Counted from the first letter of the stretch, positions 47,001-59,732 are shown. The stretch is DNA of 64,000 nt from Allium sativum (GCA_030737875.1 CM060910.1:67464501-67528500), one strand, 5' to 3'. Numbers and translations: made by a program. The notes: a model not told the origin generated them from the sequence alone.

Positions 47001-49306
47001 TTGTAACGGAAAACGTAGTTTATCAAAAGAAGTTAATCGATGTTAGTTTAATCGATTAGAGTAGAAGCAAAGGAGTTAATCGATGTTAGTTAATCGATTA
47101 GAGATAAAGTAAAATGAGTTAATCGAATATAGTTTATTCGAATAGAAAGCAAAGGAGTTAATCGATGTTAGTTAATCGATTAGAGATAAAGTAAAATGAG
47201 TTAATCGAATATAGTTTATTCGAATAGAAAGCAAAGGAGTTAATCGATGTTAGTTAATCAAATAGAGATAAAGTAAAATGAGTTAATCGAATATAGTTAT
47301 TCGAATAGAAAGCAAAAGAGCTAATCGATGTTAGTTAATCGATTAGTGTTAAAGAAAAAGGAGTTAATAAAATATAGTTTATTCGAATAAAGTTAGTAAA
47401 TCGAATATAGTTTATTCGAAAGGGGTTAAGTGAATAAAGTAAATCAAATAGAGATCTATTCGAAGGAGGGTTAAGTAAGGAAGTTAGTAAAGGAATATAA
47501 AGTGAACTTTGCCAATTTCAAAGTTAGAAATGTTGTTCAGTTAAGGTCTGAGAGGTAGTTCTACCCCAACTTGATTGGCTTCGTTTTTAACTAAGAAATA
47601 GTTAAGGTTCGGCAGTAAAGGAAATGGTTTGAGTTGGCATCGCGATGGTTTGTTTAAACATCTATCTAAGTCCAATAAAGAAGCTTTGGAAATGTTTTCC
47701 AAATAAGAAACCAGAAATGTTTTCTAGTAAAGAAAACAAGGAAATGGAAATGTTTTCCATTGTTAATAACGTATATTTTCCCAATTTAGAAAATAGAAAT
47801 ACTGAATATAGGGAAATAAGAGATAAGTAGATTAATGAAATAAGGAGATGAATGTTGAATGATGTTTGATTGATATAAATTTCCTCCGGGAAAAAATATC
47901 GTTGGTTGCACACCTGTTTTTCTTCGATAGTTAAATCACAGACTATCGAAGTTTTGACCATTTTAACGTTGTTAATATGGAGAGACCGGTTGGATTATTA
48001 TCCAAAGAACCACTCTGTATTGGCATAAGCGTTGCGAATCATATATGCCAAAGATAATTGAAGACGGAGTTATGCAAGGGCTATCCTGTTTATAGAATAG
48101 TGCCTTCGGTTCATCCTGTTCCTGGGTGACTTGTATGGACGGATGTCTGACAGAATATGTCCAGACGATCACGTATATTGATTTCTCCAACTGTACCAAG
48201 AGTGGAAGCGGAGAAGGAAACTTCTCTTAGCTAACACATAATGTATGGTTGAGGACATCAATCGGTGATTGGATGGATTTGATGATGTGACATTCAAAGT
48301 GAATCTGATGTGATGATAAAGCGTAGCTTCTAGCCTCATCATCCGGTAAATGACAGAAATCGGGCAGGCAGCATGGCTAAGTCGGTCGCACCGAAGTAGG
48401 GTGTATAATCACCTGATCTAGAGTTTCATTTACTTCTAAAAATCTATTGTTGATGCTGTCCCATTCGGGAAACGGTTGCTGATCCCAACTGTTGGTGATA
48501 TACATTCGATACACTCAAGCGAAATGAGTGGTCGGTCATGTGTGGCCGGGTTGCAAGATGTTCTTGTTGAACCCAGTGTATTCCTCTCTAGAGGTACACG
48601 AGCGAAAGGTGGATCCATACCTTGTCATAGTTGGAAATCCATTACCCAATACGTGCTTGCGGTTTTGATTGTATACTATATATGTAGAACGTGAGATGAA
48701 AGCGTTCTGCTAAATGATTATATATATACTGTGGTTGATAGACATTATTATAATATCAAAAGGTTTTTGATATAAAGATATTTTGGATTCTCATAAGGGA
48801 AAAACCCGTTCCGTTATGCGGCGTGGTCTTATGAGATATCATTTACTTTTTCAACTGTTTTAAACTGTTTTACTCATACCAGTCCCATGACTGACCCGGA
48901 GTTTACTTTGTTGTTTTCCCTAAACTCTTGGGTGCCTAAATTTGTATGGGCAGTCAAGTAGTCGGGATTTACAGATATACTGGAAGAGCTTGGAGCAGGA
49001 GGCTTCAGGATCATATAGCTATAGTTATTTCCGCTGTGTTGTGAGTGATGTACTTTGATAATGATATGTATATTCAAGTACTGATTTGTATTTCAAAGTT
49101 ATGTTATGAAATATATTTATTCGTTCCGCTGTGAGATGCGTGTTACTCTGATGTTGTGTTCTTCTTCTTCTTCTATTCTAATTTTCTATCTTATCTTTCC
49201 TCACCCTCTAATTTCTTTCACTAATTACCAGGATTTTTCGACGTTTTGGTTATCGACGGCGTGCTTACGTCGATAACCAAAGTCGCTCAAAATCCGGGTC
49301 GTTACA
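44064..49306 (+). repeat. 3' LTR of C
   Basis: 5,243 bp, offset 8,604 from the 5' LTR and nearly identical. The (TTC)n run near 49163 is shorter than at 40557, and the C tract after TATA is interrupted by an A. Confidence 0.92.
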
Positions 49307-49787
49307 ATTATGCTACCTATTGAACGTTTTCTAGATTCGATTAGGGTTTATGCTACCTAGGACCACTAGGGATTATGCTACCTAACGAACAACACCCTTT
49401 TTCTACGTAACGATCTATTAATCGATCGGCTCCCTACAAGTCCTAACTCGTTCATGTGTCAATGTCATACGGCCCAATCACGAAATGTAGTCGCCTGTGC
49501 TAGGTCCACCATAGGGTGTATCAAGCCCTAGGGTGCCAACCACCGACATGAATCAAGCACGCACAGTGTAAACCTACTGATGCCCAATGCCTGCTTTTTC
49601 AACTCCGGACTACGTGCACGACCATAGTCCACTTGAACCTACAATGGCGCACCAACTCAGCCGTCGTTCTGGTCGCTTACAATCAGCCAAGTAATCGTGC
49701 CCTACCCTGCCTAGTTCCAGGGTACCGTGATACATCTAGTGGGTTACTGCTGAAAAGGACCGCGCAACTAGGGTTTCCATCCAGTAG

Positions 49788-50335
49788 GTTAAGTGTTGTC
49801 ATTTCAATTCGACACTTAACCCCATCAGTCTAGCTGTCAAGTTGGTTAAGTGTTGTCATTCATGTTCGTGACTTAACCCGCCTACGTGTCATGTCAAATT
49901 GGCTAAGTGTTGTCGTTCAAATTCATGACTTACCCTACGAATCATCTGTCAAGTTGGTTAAGTATATTCAATCGGTTCATGACTTAACCCTATCAAATCA
50001 TCATGTCAAATTGGTTAAGTGTATTCAAGCAGTTCATGACTTAACCCTATCAAATCATCATGTCAAATTGGTTAAGTGTATTCAAGCAATTCATGACTTA
50101 ACCCTATCAAATCATCGTGTCAAATTGGTTAAGTATATTCAAGCGGTTCATGACTTAACCATATCAAATCATCGTATCCAATTGGTTAAGTATATTCAAG
50201 CGGTTCATGACTTAACCTTATCAATTCATCATGTCAAATTGGTTAAGTATATTCAAGCGGTTCATGACTTAACCCTATCAAATCATCGTATCCAATTGGT
50301 TAAGTATATTCAAGCGGTTCATGACTTAACCCTAT
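49788..50335 (-). repeat. 57-bp tandem hairpin array in LTR B (3' copy)
   Basis: Seven regular 57-bp units plus about three decayed ones. Each has GGTTAAGT, about 18 bases, then ACTTAACC, so every unit can fold as an 8-bp hairpin. 57 is a multiple of three, and so a 232-codon repetitive frame runs through it on the + strand; it is not a gene. Some units read GTGTCAAATTGG and some GTATCCAATTGG, an alternating higher-order pattern. Confidence 0.9.
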
Positions 50336-50384
50336 CATGTGGCATTAATTCATTAATGCACCCCAACCTCTCGCATCTGACCTG

Positions 50385-50560
50385 TTGTTGTGGTCACTGG
50401 ATATGCCGCGCGGTTCCGGGCAGATTTACACCACAACTCAGTCTGACCTCGGGTTTCAAGCGCGATATGACCAACTACCTACATTGGATCCTATTGTTTG
50501 TAGTAACTGGATTTGCCAGGCGGTCCCGGGCAGATTTACACTGCAAACTCAACCCAACCT
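50385..50560 (-). repeat. Paired CCGG stem-loop modules in LTR B (3' copy)
   Basis: On the minus strand, module 1 is GTTGTGGTGTAAATCTGCCC then GGAACCGCGCGGCATATCCAG and ACCACAAC (arms GTTGTGGT / ACCACAAC). Module 2, ~110 bp away, has AATCTGCCCGGGACC...GGCAAATCCAG with a weaker stem. They align with the two modules of LTR A. Confidence 0.65.
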
Positions 50561-52047
50561 CGAGTTGGCCATTTTCATGTTTATTCTAAAGTCATGTCCA
50601 TGTTCAAGTTTCATGTCAAGTTCGTGTCTAGTTTCATGGCGAGTTTCATTTTAAGTTTCATGTTTTCACTTATGCCTATTATCAAGTTAATGATTCGTAT
50701 TCATAACCAATTCATGTTTCAAGTTCATAAGCATGCTTACGTGCCTTCTAGATGTCCAATGCATACCATCTACCCAAAACCCAACTTAGGCACGTTCATA
50801 TTAAACTTTCTCCAAGTCATAAATTATCACATATGTTTCTACTCCAAATTTTACATAATTAACATATGCCCAAGTTCTAGGTTACACGTCAGTTTTACAT
50901 ATGCCCAATTCATACCAAATTTACATATGTTCAATTCATGCCGTTTTACATGTATGCCAATTTTTATGCCATTTTACCATATCAAGTTCTAGCCAAAATT
51001 ACATGTATCAAGTTTTATACCCAATAACCCCAAATCATGATTCATGATGTACTTATCCCAAACTATAATCTTTTTATTACAATACATGTCAGTTGCCCAA
51101 GTTCATAATACATGTTTATGCCAATTATCAAATTTAAAATTGCTTTCATGTTCAAATTCCCAATTTTACATATGCCTAATTAACATAAGACCAATCTTTT
51201 GATTTAATTTACATAGGCCCGAACTCGTGGTTTAATTTACATGCCAAATTACATACATGTTATATATACCAAATCTCATGTTACATTACATAGATCCTAT
51301 TTGTGCCAAATTCCATGTATATAATATTTATGCAATTTTTTTTTCATAACAAGATTATACCAAAATTTACAGATCAAGCCCAAACTTGCAAATACAATGA
51401 TAATATCCAATTTCATGTTGCCAATTATTACATCATATTCATATAGGCAATAATCCCATAATTCCCCCGTATACATATCATACGCAAATCGCGATTTTAA
51501 GCCAAGGTCCGAAATTGACCAAGTTTCATGAAAGAAAATAAATTGGGGGAGATAGAAATTGAATAAAAATGAGATCAGAGGAAAACATCATCATAGGCAT
51601 AAATATTACAACTTGATGATAATGTCATTACGGATCAAGAAAACTGCTGAATAGATCATAAACTAGTCATGAGCATAAAGATAGACAGTCCCAAAACACA
51701 AGATTAAAGGAGCAACAGAAATAGATCAGAATCGATAAACATACTTAAAATCCAATTCCACTTTATTCCATGGCCACATTATAATTAAATGTTTAAATCT
51801 AAAAACAACTAGAACTTACAGAGCATGGATCAAGAATTAGAGTGCAGATATTTGATTCCGGAAACGGTTACTGTAGTTGTTGAATCTCTATTTGTTTAGT
51901 CTTGTTCTAGTTGAAAACCCCCAATTTGCAATTCCTAGATGTTGTCTTGACGAAGAAGAAGTAGCCATTCTCTCTTTAATTTAATTATTTCAGACGCAGC
52001 ATAAGGACAGAAAGAATTAGTGTAGAGAGAATGAGGCTAGGAGGCTG

Positions 52048-52222
52048 TTTATATAGGTTTAGAGTCACGAATCTAGTCAGAAAATTGGTCCAAATACATC
52101 AGAATGAACCCAGGCTGAAAACCAGGTTTTGGTACCAGGTCGACCTGGTCATGGGGAGGTCGACACCCTAGTCGACTCCCCAGTCGACCTGGTTAGGGGG
52201 GTCGACTCCCCAGTCGACCTGG
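52048..52222 (-). promoter_or_regulatory. GTCGAC array and TATA box in U3 of B (3' LTR)
   Basis: Six GTCGAC palindromes at 52139, 52159, 52171, 52183, 52201 and 52213 (spacing 20, 12, 12, 18, 12). On the minus strand, TATATAAA (52055-52048) lies 84 bp downstream. The array starts about 280 bp from the LTR start. Confidence 0.7.
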
Positions 52223-52498
52223 GTGTATGGGCGGGAATTTTCCCGCCAACCTTTTCTGGGTTGTAATTTCGAATTTCTGGCTTTATTTTCGAGCTGTTTT
52301 ATTTTATTCAAATTCCTGAAACTTCTGAGGGTCATAACTTGGCCATACGAACTCCGATTTTTGAAAACTCGGACTCGATTTCATGCAGAATTCCGAGACG
52401 AATGCAATGGCGTAACCCGTTTCCCTGATTCTGACTTTAAAATTTAATTCTGCCTTGATTTCTTTTTTTAACATGTTATAAAAATACGGGTTGTTACA

Positions 52499-53399
52499 TT
52501 CTCCCCTCCTTAAAGGATTTCGTCCCCGAAATCTTCAAGTTAAGAAGAATGTGTCATACCATCCAATCATCCATCTACTCAATCATCAATCACAGGCATC
52601 TATTGTCCTTAAGATATTTCTAATGTTGTATGAACATATGCAGAAAGTGTGTTTATATGTTCCTTATCTAATGCAAATGATCAGGCCAGATTGGTCTTCT
52701 TAATGCAAAATATGTTTAGTGCCATGAGTCCAACATGTATGCAAATAGCCCTAATCACATAAACACTATATGTGTGCTCAAACATCCATCCATATGCAAC
52801 ATTCACATGATAACACATTCAATTTCATCCATAAACAAGTATAAACACTCATGCATATGCAATATGAAAATGTGTATGAGTCGATCTAGTGCCTAATGTG
52901 TGTTATGCAACCACGAGCAACCACTTGTGACCACTTGCAACCACTTGCAACCATCAATCATAACCTGTCTCCAACACATGTTTCACCCAACTATTCCTAC
53001 CTAAAGATATAGCCGAATGATAGAAGCAAATAAAAAATTTGTGCCCATTAGGCAATGTCAAAGCTAGAAATCTACGTCACATATATACTGAATAGGAGAA
53101 GAACTCCCTAAGCACCAGCCCATATCCTATAAACCCCAAAAAGTTTAGTCAACCCAACGGACACCCTCAAGCCCCAACATGTATTACTAACAGATAAGTC
53201 ATACTACCTATGGGGTTTGCAACAGAAATAGGATTGAGAATAGGACCGAGAGGTTATACTTAAAAGATAGCATATAAGTAAGCTCTACAGGAAAAGAGGG
53301 ATCAAGGATATACTCTTAAAAAGAGATATGATGCGCGTATCTAGTATTCAATCTTCTAAGTTGCATTTCCTTGAGCTTAGCTCCATTGTGCTTTGTCCG
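52499..53399 (-). other. Element B 3' untranslated region
   Basis: The purine tract reads GGGGACGAAATCCTTTAAGG then AGGGGAGAA on the minus strand next to the LTR. Further in, the words shared with the A 3' region (GCAACCACGAGCAACC, ~52912) are found. No gene. Confidence 0.7.
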
Positions 53400-53600
53400 T
53401 CTTTAACTTCATAATTTCTTAATTCTTGTTTCCAAAATATGAGTTGGAACTCATTTCACTGTTGTCTCTCGTCCCATTTTCCCTTATCCTCCTTATAGTA
53501 TACTCGGCTCAAACATAACTGCGTACTCATGGTTTCATGCAAGCTCTCCAAAATTCACTAGTGAATCTTGGATCCCATTCACTTACTAGAAGGTATTCCA
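53400..53600 (-). pseudogene. pol: Element B integrase scrap
   Basis: WDPRFTSEFWRACMKP (minus strand, ~53580-53530) matches the region around the second catalytic Asp of integrase (D-P-R-F-T-S-x-F-W), followed by a stop and unreadable sequence. RT, RNase H and most of integrase are gone between this and the protease. Confidence 0.7.
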
Positions 53601-53839
53601 TAGAAATTAATTTTCTCTTGAAAATAAACAAATGCCAACCATGTTGCCAAGTGTACTTACTGAGGTGATTTTCTATAACTCATGCATAAGCGAAATGAAC
53701 CATCCGCCTTAGTGGCGAACACTACTCTAGCGGATCGTTAAATGTATCAAGAGATTCTAGGTAACTAAACATGGCAGAACCCTAAGGGTTACACTAGACT
53801 TCGAGGGCATTACCAAGGCAAGTCAAGAGTCTAACTACC

Positions 53840-54475
53840 CTATTTTCATACTCGAGAATGGTACCATTTCTGGACAACCACTCCATCCCTAGAATCAACC
53901 CATAGCCCAAAACATAAGCTTTACTTCTAAACTCAACACTTAGAATAGATATTCTCACATCCAAACAAGTCATGAATAAATGAGCCGATTCCCCAACAGG
54001 ATTTGAGACAAAAATGGGATCCTCTACTACGCTAGTACTAAGGTGCAGAGACTCAACTATCGAGGCAGAATTAAAAGGATGCGATGTATAAAAACAAAGT
54101 TCCCACGGTATGATAGAAAAGAGAAGCTAAACTTTTAACAGAAACATTACCACCTCTCTTAGGTATGCTAGTAGTGAGAGCATACAATTGCCCTCTCGAC
54201 GATCTTGTTCTTTGCCCTTGTCCTTGTCCTATGATACTTAGCTTCATGTCCCTTTTTACCATACCAACGATGTTCTTTCTTGTCATGGGTTTTATTATTC
54301 TTTTACTTTGACCTCTCCCCTTTCACCTTTTCCTCCTTCGTGGATTACGCCTTCAACAAGTTTCTCAACCTTAGGTTTGTGTTCTTTATCCTCGTTCTTA
54401 CTATCCTTGTATAGCTTGTTGACAAGTTTCTCGAAAGCTACCTCCATCGCACGGCAACCTTACTTAGTCGCAAGT
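53840..54475 (-). pseudogene. gag: Element B gag tail and protease scraps
   Basis: On the minus strand, a basic linker leads to a wrecked knuckle (WYGKKGHEAKYH, Cys residues lost), then RGQLYALTTSIP, the gag/protease junction. The protease remnant contains SIVESLHLSTSVVEDPI and YVLGYGLILGMEWLSRN (~53870), close to the A protease. Frame breaks occur between each part. The capsid domain of gag is missing. Confidence 0.7.
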
Positions 54476-54726
54476 TAAACTACTGTGGCTACAGATGGAG
54501 GTTGAACACTACTTTGCCCTCCGACATGTGTCGCATGCCTACAAACTATGGTGAAAAAGAAAGAGAGAAGAGACTCAAGGAGAGAATCAAAAGATAGTGC
54601 ATATGGCTTTGGGGAATATGCCTTTCGTAAAACAAAACTTTTCTTTAGAAAAATGCTTCTTTGTAAATGTTTTGAAAATAATTTCAGAAGGTTTTTAAAA
54701 GTTTTTGCCCAGTCTGGTAACCTTCT

Positions 54727-54740
54727 GCTCTGATACCAAA
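54727..54740 (-). promoter_or_regulatory. Primer-binding site of B
   Basis: On the minus strand TTTGGTATCAGAGC, intact, abutting the 5' LTR. Confidence 0.9.
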
Positions 54741-57700
54741 TGTAACACCCCACCTCCGCTAGGGTCACTCGCAAAGGGAATGCACTAGCTTTGGTGGAGA
54801 ATTATCTAGGTAAACATAGACAGAAATATTACAAGACAGAACATATAAAACAGCGGAAGAAGAACCAAATTTCATTGCTTTAAAATCTAGAAAGGTCTAA
54901 AGCCTTTTACATCAAAATGCTATTAAATCCATTACATCGAAATCTGTCTTGCAATAGTAAAGAAGCATAAAACCATAGTCATAAATCATTCCCCAAGTAA
55001 AACAGCAAAGCAAGCCATAGCCAAGAGAAATCCAAGCAGTACATGAAAGAGCCTTGGAGCTTGGTAAGATCCGAACTAAGCTGTATTCCCACCCTGCGAA
55101 CCTGGGGGGGGGGGGGACGAAAGAAAAAGAGGCGAAACAAACGGGGTCAGTCATAAAGACTGAGTAAGTCCTAGTGGCTTTCAGCATAAAAACAGGTGAA
55201 GATAATATGGCATGAATAAACCGAAAGTAAACATAAGCATGATGACAAGGTAAGCTACAGGCACGATGAATCAAGTATAACATTGCAAGGTTTCTATTAA
55301 GTATAACATCGCAAGATTTCTAAGCTTCACCATTCCACTATTATCTTTGATTTTCTATATTCTCTGCACCAACTGTACTAGTACCCCAACCCGTATCATC
55401 CTTTCCATGTATATGTACAGTCCCTTGTCGTATATCGTATGGGTTTCATCACGTATTTCTATACTACTTCAACGTAGTGCCACCATTCTTGAAATCATTT
55501 GGACCGCCACCCTTGTTCTGGCTAGGTTTCCTTATCATGAACTATCGCGTGTTCAACTAGGATTTATGCCACCTAGGACCACTAGGGATTATGCTACCTA
55601 TTGAACGTTTTCTAGATTCGATTAGGTTTTATGCCACCTAGGACCACTAGGGATTATGTTACCTAACGAACAACACCCTTTTTCCACGTAACGATCTATT
55701 AATCGATCGGCTCCCTACAAGTCCTAGCTCGTTCATGTGTCTGTGTCATACGGCCCAATCACGAAATGTAGTCACTTGTGCTAGGTCCACCATAGGGTGT
55801 ATCAAGCCCTAGGGTTCCAACCACTGACACGAATCAAGCACGCACAGTGTAAACCTACTGGTGCCCAATGCCTGCTTTTTCAACTCCGGACTACGTGCAC
55901 GACCATAGTCCGCCTGAACCTACAATGGCACACCAACTCAGCCGTCGTTCTGGTCGCTTACAATCAGCCCAATAATCGTGCCCCCACCCTGCCTAGTTCC
56001 AGGGTACCATGATACATCAAGTGGGTTACTGCTGAAAAGGACGGCGCAACTAGGGTTTCCGTCCAGTAGGTTAAGTGTTGTCATTTCAATTCGAAACTTA
56101 ACCCCATCAGTCTAGCATGTCAAGTTGGTTAAGTGTTGTCATTCAAGTTCGTGACTTAACCAGCCTACGTGTCATGTCAAACTGGCTAAGTGTTGTCGTT
56201 CAAGTTCATGACTTAACCCTATGAATCATCTGTCAAGTTGGTTAAGTTTATTCAATCGGTTCATGACTTAACCCTATCAAATCATCGTGTCAAATTGGTT
56301 AAGTATATTCAAGCGGTTCATGACTTAACCCTATCAAATCATCGTGTCAAATTGGTTAAGTGTATTCAAGCGGTTCATGACTTAACCCTATCAAATCATC
56401 GTGTCAAATTGGTTACGTATATTCAAGCGGTTCATGACTTAACCCTATCAAATCATCGTATCCAATTAGTTAAGTATATTCAAGCGGTTCATGACTTAAC
56501 CCTATCAAATCATCGTGTCAAATTGGTTAAGTATATTCAAGCGGTTTATGACTTAACCCTATCAAATCATCGTATCCAATTGGTTAAGTATATTCAAGTG
56601 GTTCATGTCTTAACCCTATCATGTGGCATTAATTCATTAATGCACCCCAACCTCTCGCATCAGACCTGTTGTTTTGGTCATTGGATATGCCGGGCGGTTC
56701 CGGGCAGATTTACACCACAACTCAGACTGACCTCGGGTTTCAAGCGCGATAAGACCAACTACCCACTTTGGATCCTATTGTTTTCAGTAACTGGATTTGT
56801 CGGGCGGATCCGGGCAGATTTACACTGTAAACTCAACCCAACCTCGAGTTGGCAATTTTCATGTTTATTCTAATGTCATGTCCATGTTCAAGTTTCATGT
56901 CAAGTTCGTGTCTAGTTTCATGGTGAGTTTCATGTTAAGTTTCATGTTTTCACTTATGCCTATTATCAAGTTATTGATTCATATTCATAACCAATTCATG
57001 TTTCAAGTTCATAAGCATGCTTACGTGCCTTCTAAATGTCCAATGCATACCAACTACCCAAAACCCAACTTAGGCGCGTTCATATTAAACTTTCTCCAAG
57101 TCATAAATTATCATATATGTTTCTACTCCAAATTTTACATAATTAACATATGCCCAAGTTCTAGGTTACATGTTAGATTTACATATGCCCAATTCATACC
57201 AAATTTACATATGTTCAATTCATGCCGTTTTACATGTATGCCAATTTTTATGCCATTTTACCATATCAAGTTCTGGCCAAAATTACATGTATCAAGTTTT
57301 ATACCCAATAAACCCAAATCATGATTCATGAAGTAGTTATCCCAAACTATAATCTTTTTATTACAATACATGTAAGTTGCCCAAGTTCATAATACATGTT
57401 TATGCCAATTATCAAATTCACAATTGCTTTCATGTTCAAATTCCCAATTCTACATATGCCTAATTAACATAAGCCCAATCTTTTGATTTAATTTACATAG
57501 GCCCGAACTCGTGGTTTAATTTACATGTCAAATTACATACATGTTATATATGCCAAAACTCATGTTACATTACATAGATCCTATTTGTGCCAAATTCCAT
57601 GTATGTAATATTTATGCAAATTTTTTTCTCATAACAGGATTATACCAAAATTTCCAGATCAAGCCCAAACTTGCAAATATAATGATAATATCCAATTTCA

Positions 57701-58796
57701 TGTTGCCAATTATTACATCATATTCATATAGGCAATAATCCCATAATTCCCCCGTATACATATCGTACGCAAATCGCAATTTTAGGCCAAGGTCCGAAAT
57801 TGACCAAGGTTCGTGAAAGAAAATAAATTGGGGGAGATAGAAATTGAATAAAAATGAGATCAGAGGAAAACATCATCATAGGCATAAATATTACAACTTG
57901 ATGATAACATCATTACGAATCAAGAAACTGCTGAATAGATCATAAACTTGTCATGAGCATAAAGATAGACAAGTCCCAAAACACAAGATTAAAGGAGCAA
58001 CAGAAATAGAATAGAATCGATAAACATACTTAAAATCTAATTCCACTTTATTCCATGGCCACATTATAATTAAATGTTTAAATCTAAAAACAACTAGAAC
58101 TTACAGAGCGTGGATCAAGAATAAGAGTGCAGATATTTGATTCTGGAAACGGCTATTGTAGTTGTTGAATCTCTATTTGTTTAGTCTTGTTCTAGTTGAA
58201 ACCCCCCCAATTTGCAATTCCTAGATGTTGTCTTGACGAAGAAGAAGTAGCCATTCTCTCTTTAATTTAATTATTTCAGACGCAGCATAAGGACAAAAAG
58301 AATTGGTGTAGAGAGAATGAGGCTAGGAGGCTGTTTAAATAGGTTTAGAGTCACGAATCTAGTCAGAAAATTGGTCCAAATACATCAGAATGAACCCAGG
58401 CTGAAAACCAGGTTTTGATACCAGGTCCACCATAGGGTCGACCTGGTCATGGAGAGGTCGACACCCCAGTCGACTCCCCAGTCGACCTGGTTGGGGGGGT
58501 CGACTCCCCAGTCGACCTGGGTATATAGGCGGGAATTTTCCCGCCAGCCTTCTCTGGGTTTGAATTTCGAATTTCTGGCTTTATTTTCGAGCTGTTTTAT
58601 TTTATTCAAATTCCTGAAACTTCTGAGGGTCATAACTTGGTCATACGAACTCCGATTTTCGAAAACTCGGACTCGATTTCATGCAGAATTCCAAGACAAA
58701 AGCAATGGCGCAACCCGTTTCCCGGATTCTGACTTTAAAATTTAATTCTTCCTTGATTTCTTGTTTTAACATGTTATAAAAATACGGGTTGTTACA
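54741..58796 (-). repeat. 5' LTR of B
   Basis: 4,056 bp uninterrupted. The 57-bp array is at ~56066-56625 (seven regular units), the stem-loop modules at ~56680-56850, and the GTCGAC array at 58437, 58457, 58469, 58481, 58499 and 58511, with the same spacing as the other LTR. The TATA position here reads TATTTAAAC (minus strand, ~58342-58334), so the driving promoter of this copy is weakened. Confidence 0.9.
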
Positions 58797-58801
58797 TGCT
58801 A

Positions 58802-59718
58802 GAACTAGGGTTACCATTAGCCCTTGACGGATTGCAAGACGACCAGTCATACGATTAATGATGGTTTCAAGGAAGGATGGGCATTGATAGCCCAGAGTCA
58901 GGGATGATGATTGCTTAGCTTGTGTCATCTTGTGTAGATTGTTCGACATCGAAGGAGACATCTCTTGGGTGCTTATCTGATGGTTGTTTAGGCCTTTAGG
59001 GCTTGTGTTTGGGGTTGTTAATCTTGATTAGGAGTTCTACGCTAGATAACTGGTTGATATGTCTGCTATGTTTTCTGTTCTGATTTTTGTAAAGGCTATT
59101 ACTGTCATATGGGGTGAAGATGGGTTTGTGTTTCTTCTCTGTTGATATTGGTTGATTGGATGGTTGATCTACTTATTCTCATATACTTTCTTGATGTCGT
59201 AAGATAGTTGTTTTATCTTTCATCATGACTGTTGTCTAACTTAAGGTTTTATATTTCCTCTTATTACCTTGGGTTGTTTATTCGTTGTGTTGTGGATAGG
59301 AAAACTTGGCAGCATGTGACAGGTGATAGATCTTGATGAGACGATGCTGCTGAGCAACGACGAGCAGGAGGATCATGTATTGCTTTCTACTATATACATA
59401 TCTAGTTGTTTCCATTGTTATGCTTATTGAGTGTTCTCTGAGTGATTATAGTGAGGCATTTTGTACAGACTCTTATGTTGTAATCCGATGATGTATGGAT
59501 ATACTTTCGAGTTGATATGAAAGTTTTAAGATTCTGCTCATATGTGCTTCATTATTAATGCCTGTTATATATATTCTATTATACTTTATCTCTGCACTGT
59601 GAGTTATACGACAGTTTCTGCTTGTGTTTATACCCTGATGATCATTCATAGCTTCCTGACACATATTTCAGCGTGGTATTCTTCTTGTTAAGTGCAGGAG
59701 TTGTGGGCGGTCATCACA
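58802..59718 (+). repeat. 5' LTR of D, right part
   Basis: Continues from 34603 (GATTTTTGCTA/GAACTAGGG) and ends GGGCGGTCATCACA. No gene. Moderately T-rich, as expected of R/U5. Confidence 0.75.
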
Positions 59719-59719
59719 C

Positions 59720-59732
59720 TTGGTATCAGAGC
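59720..59732 (+). promoter_or_regulatory. Primer-binding site of D
   Basis: TTGGTATCAGAGC one base after the LTR; an intact initiator Met-tRNA-type site. Confidence 0.9.

Larger units (their letters stand above)
35460..49306 (+). mobile_element. Element C: non-coding LARD-like LTR retrotransposon
   Basis: TGTAATGACCCGC...GGGTCGTTACA, target duplicate ATTAT at 35455-35459 and 49307-49311. Two LTRs of 5,246 and 5,243 bp surround a 3,358-bp interior with no gag or pol. By eye the LTRs differ at only about 18 substitutions plus a TTC-repeat and C-tract length change, i.e. ~99.6% identity, so insertion is recent. Long LTRs with a short, conserved, non-coding interior are the definition of large retrotransposon derivatives (LARDs). 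It must have been mobilised by proteins of another element. The repeated pairs of small ORFs 8,604 bp apart here are only LTR copies. Confidence 0.9.
34609..52498 (-). repeat. 3' LTR of B (interrupted by element C)
   Basis: Two blocks, 34609-35454 and 49307-52498, match 54741-58796 in order. Read on the minus strand it starts TGTAACAACCCG and ends GGGGTGTTGCA. Confidence 0.88.
34609..58796 (-). mobile_element. Element B: internally deleted chromovirus related to A
   Basis: Bounded by TGCAACACCCC (34609) and GGGTTGTTACA (58796) with the duplicated target TGCTA at 34604-34608 and 58797-58801. A minus-strand primer site at 54727-54740 and a minus-strand purine tract at ~52499-52520 fix the orientation. 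LTRs are 4.06 kb; only 2.24 kb of interior remains, with scraps of gag, protease and integrase. The LTR modules, 3' untranslated region and protease match those of A. LTRs differ by a few per cent by eye. Element C is inserted in its 3' LTR. Confidence 0.88.

Noticed and set aside
35567..49077. Many small frames occurring as near-identical pairs 8,604 bp apart, looking like duplicated genes
   Set aside because: They lie wholly inside the two LTRs of element C, have no recognised domain, and share the LTR boundaries and target duplication; they are LTR copies and not genes.
49891..50589. 232-codon repetitive frame resembling a solenoid repeat protein (also 56238-56873)
   Set aside because: It is produced by a 57-bp tandem repeat in a non-coding LTR; the unit length is a multiple of three and the element is transcribed on the other strand.
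8541..59732. TGGTATCAGAGC matches taken as tRNA gene parts
   Set aside because: They are only 12-13 bases, always directly next to an LTR end: primer-binding sites and not tRNA genes. No full cloverleaf was found.
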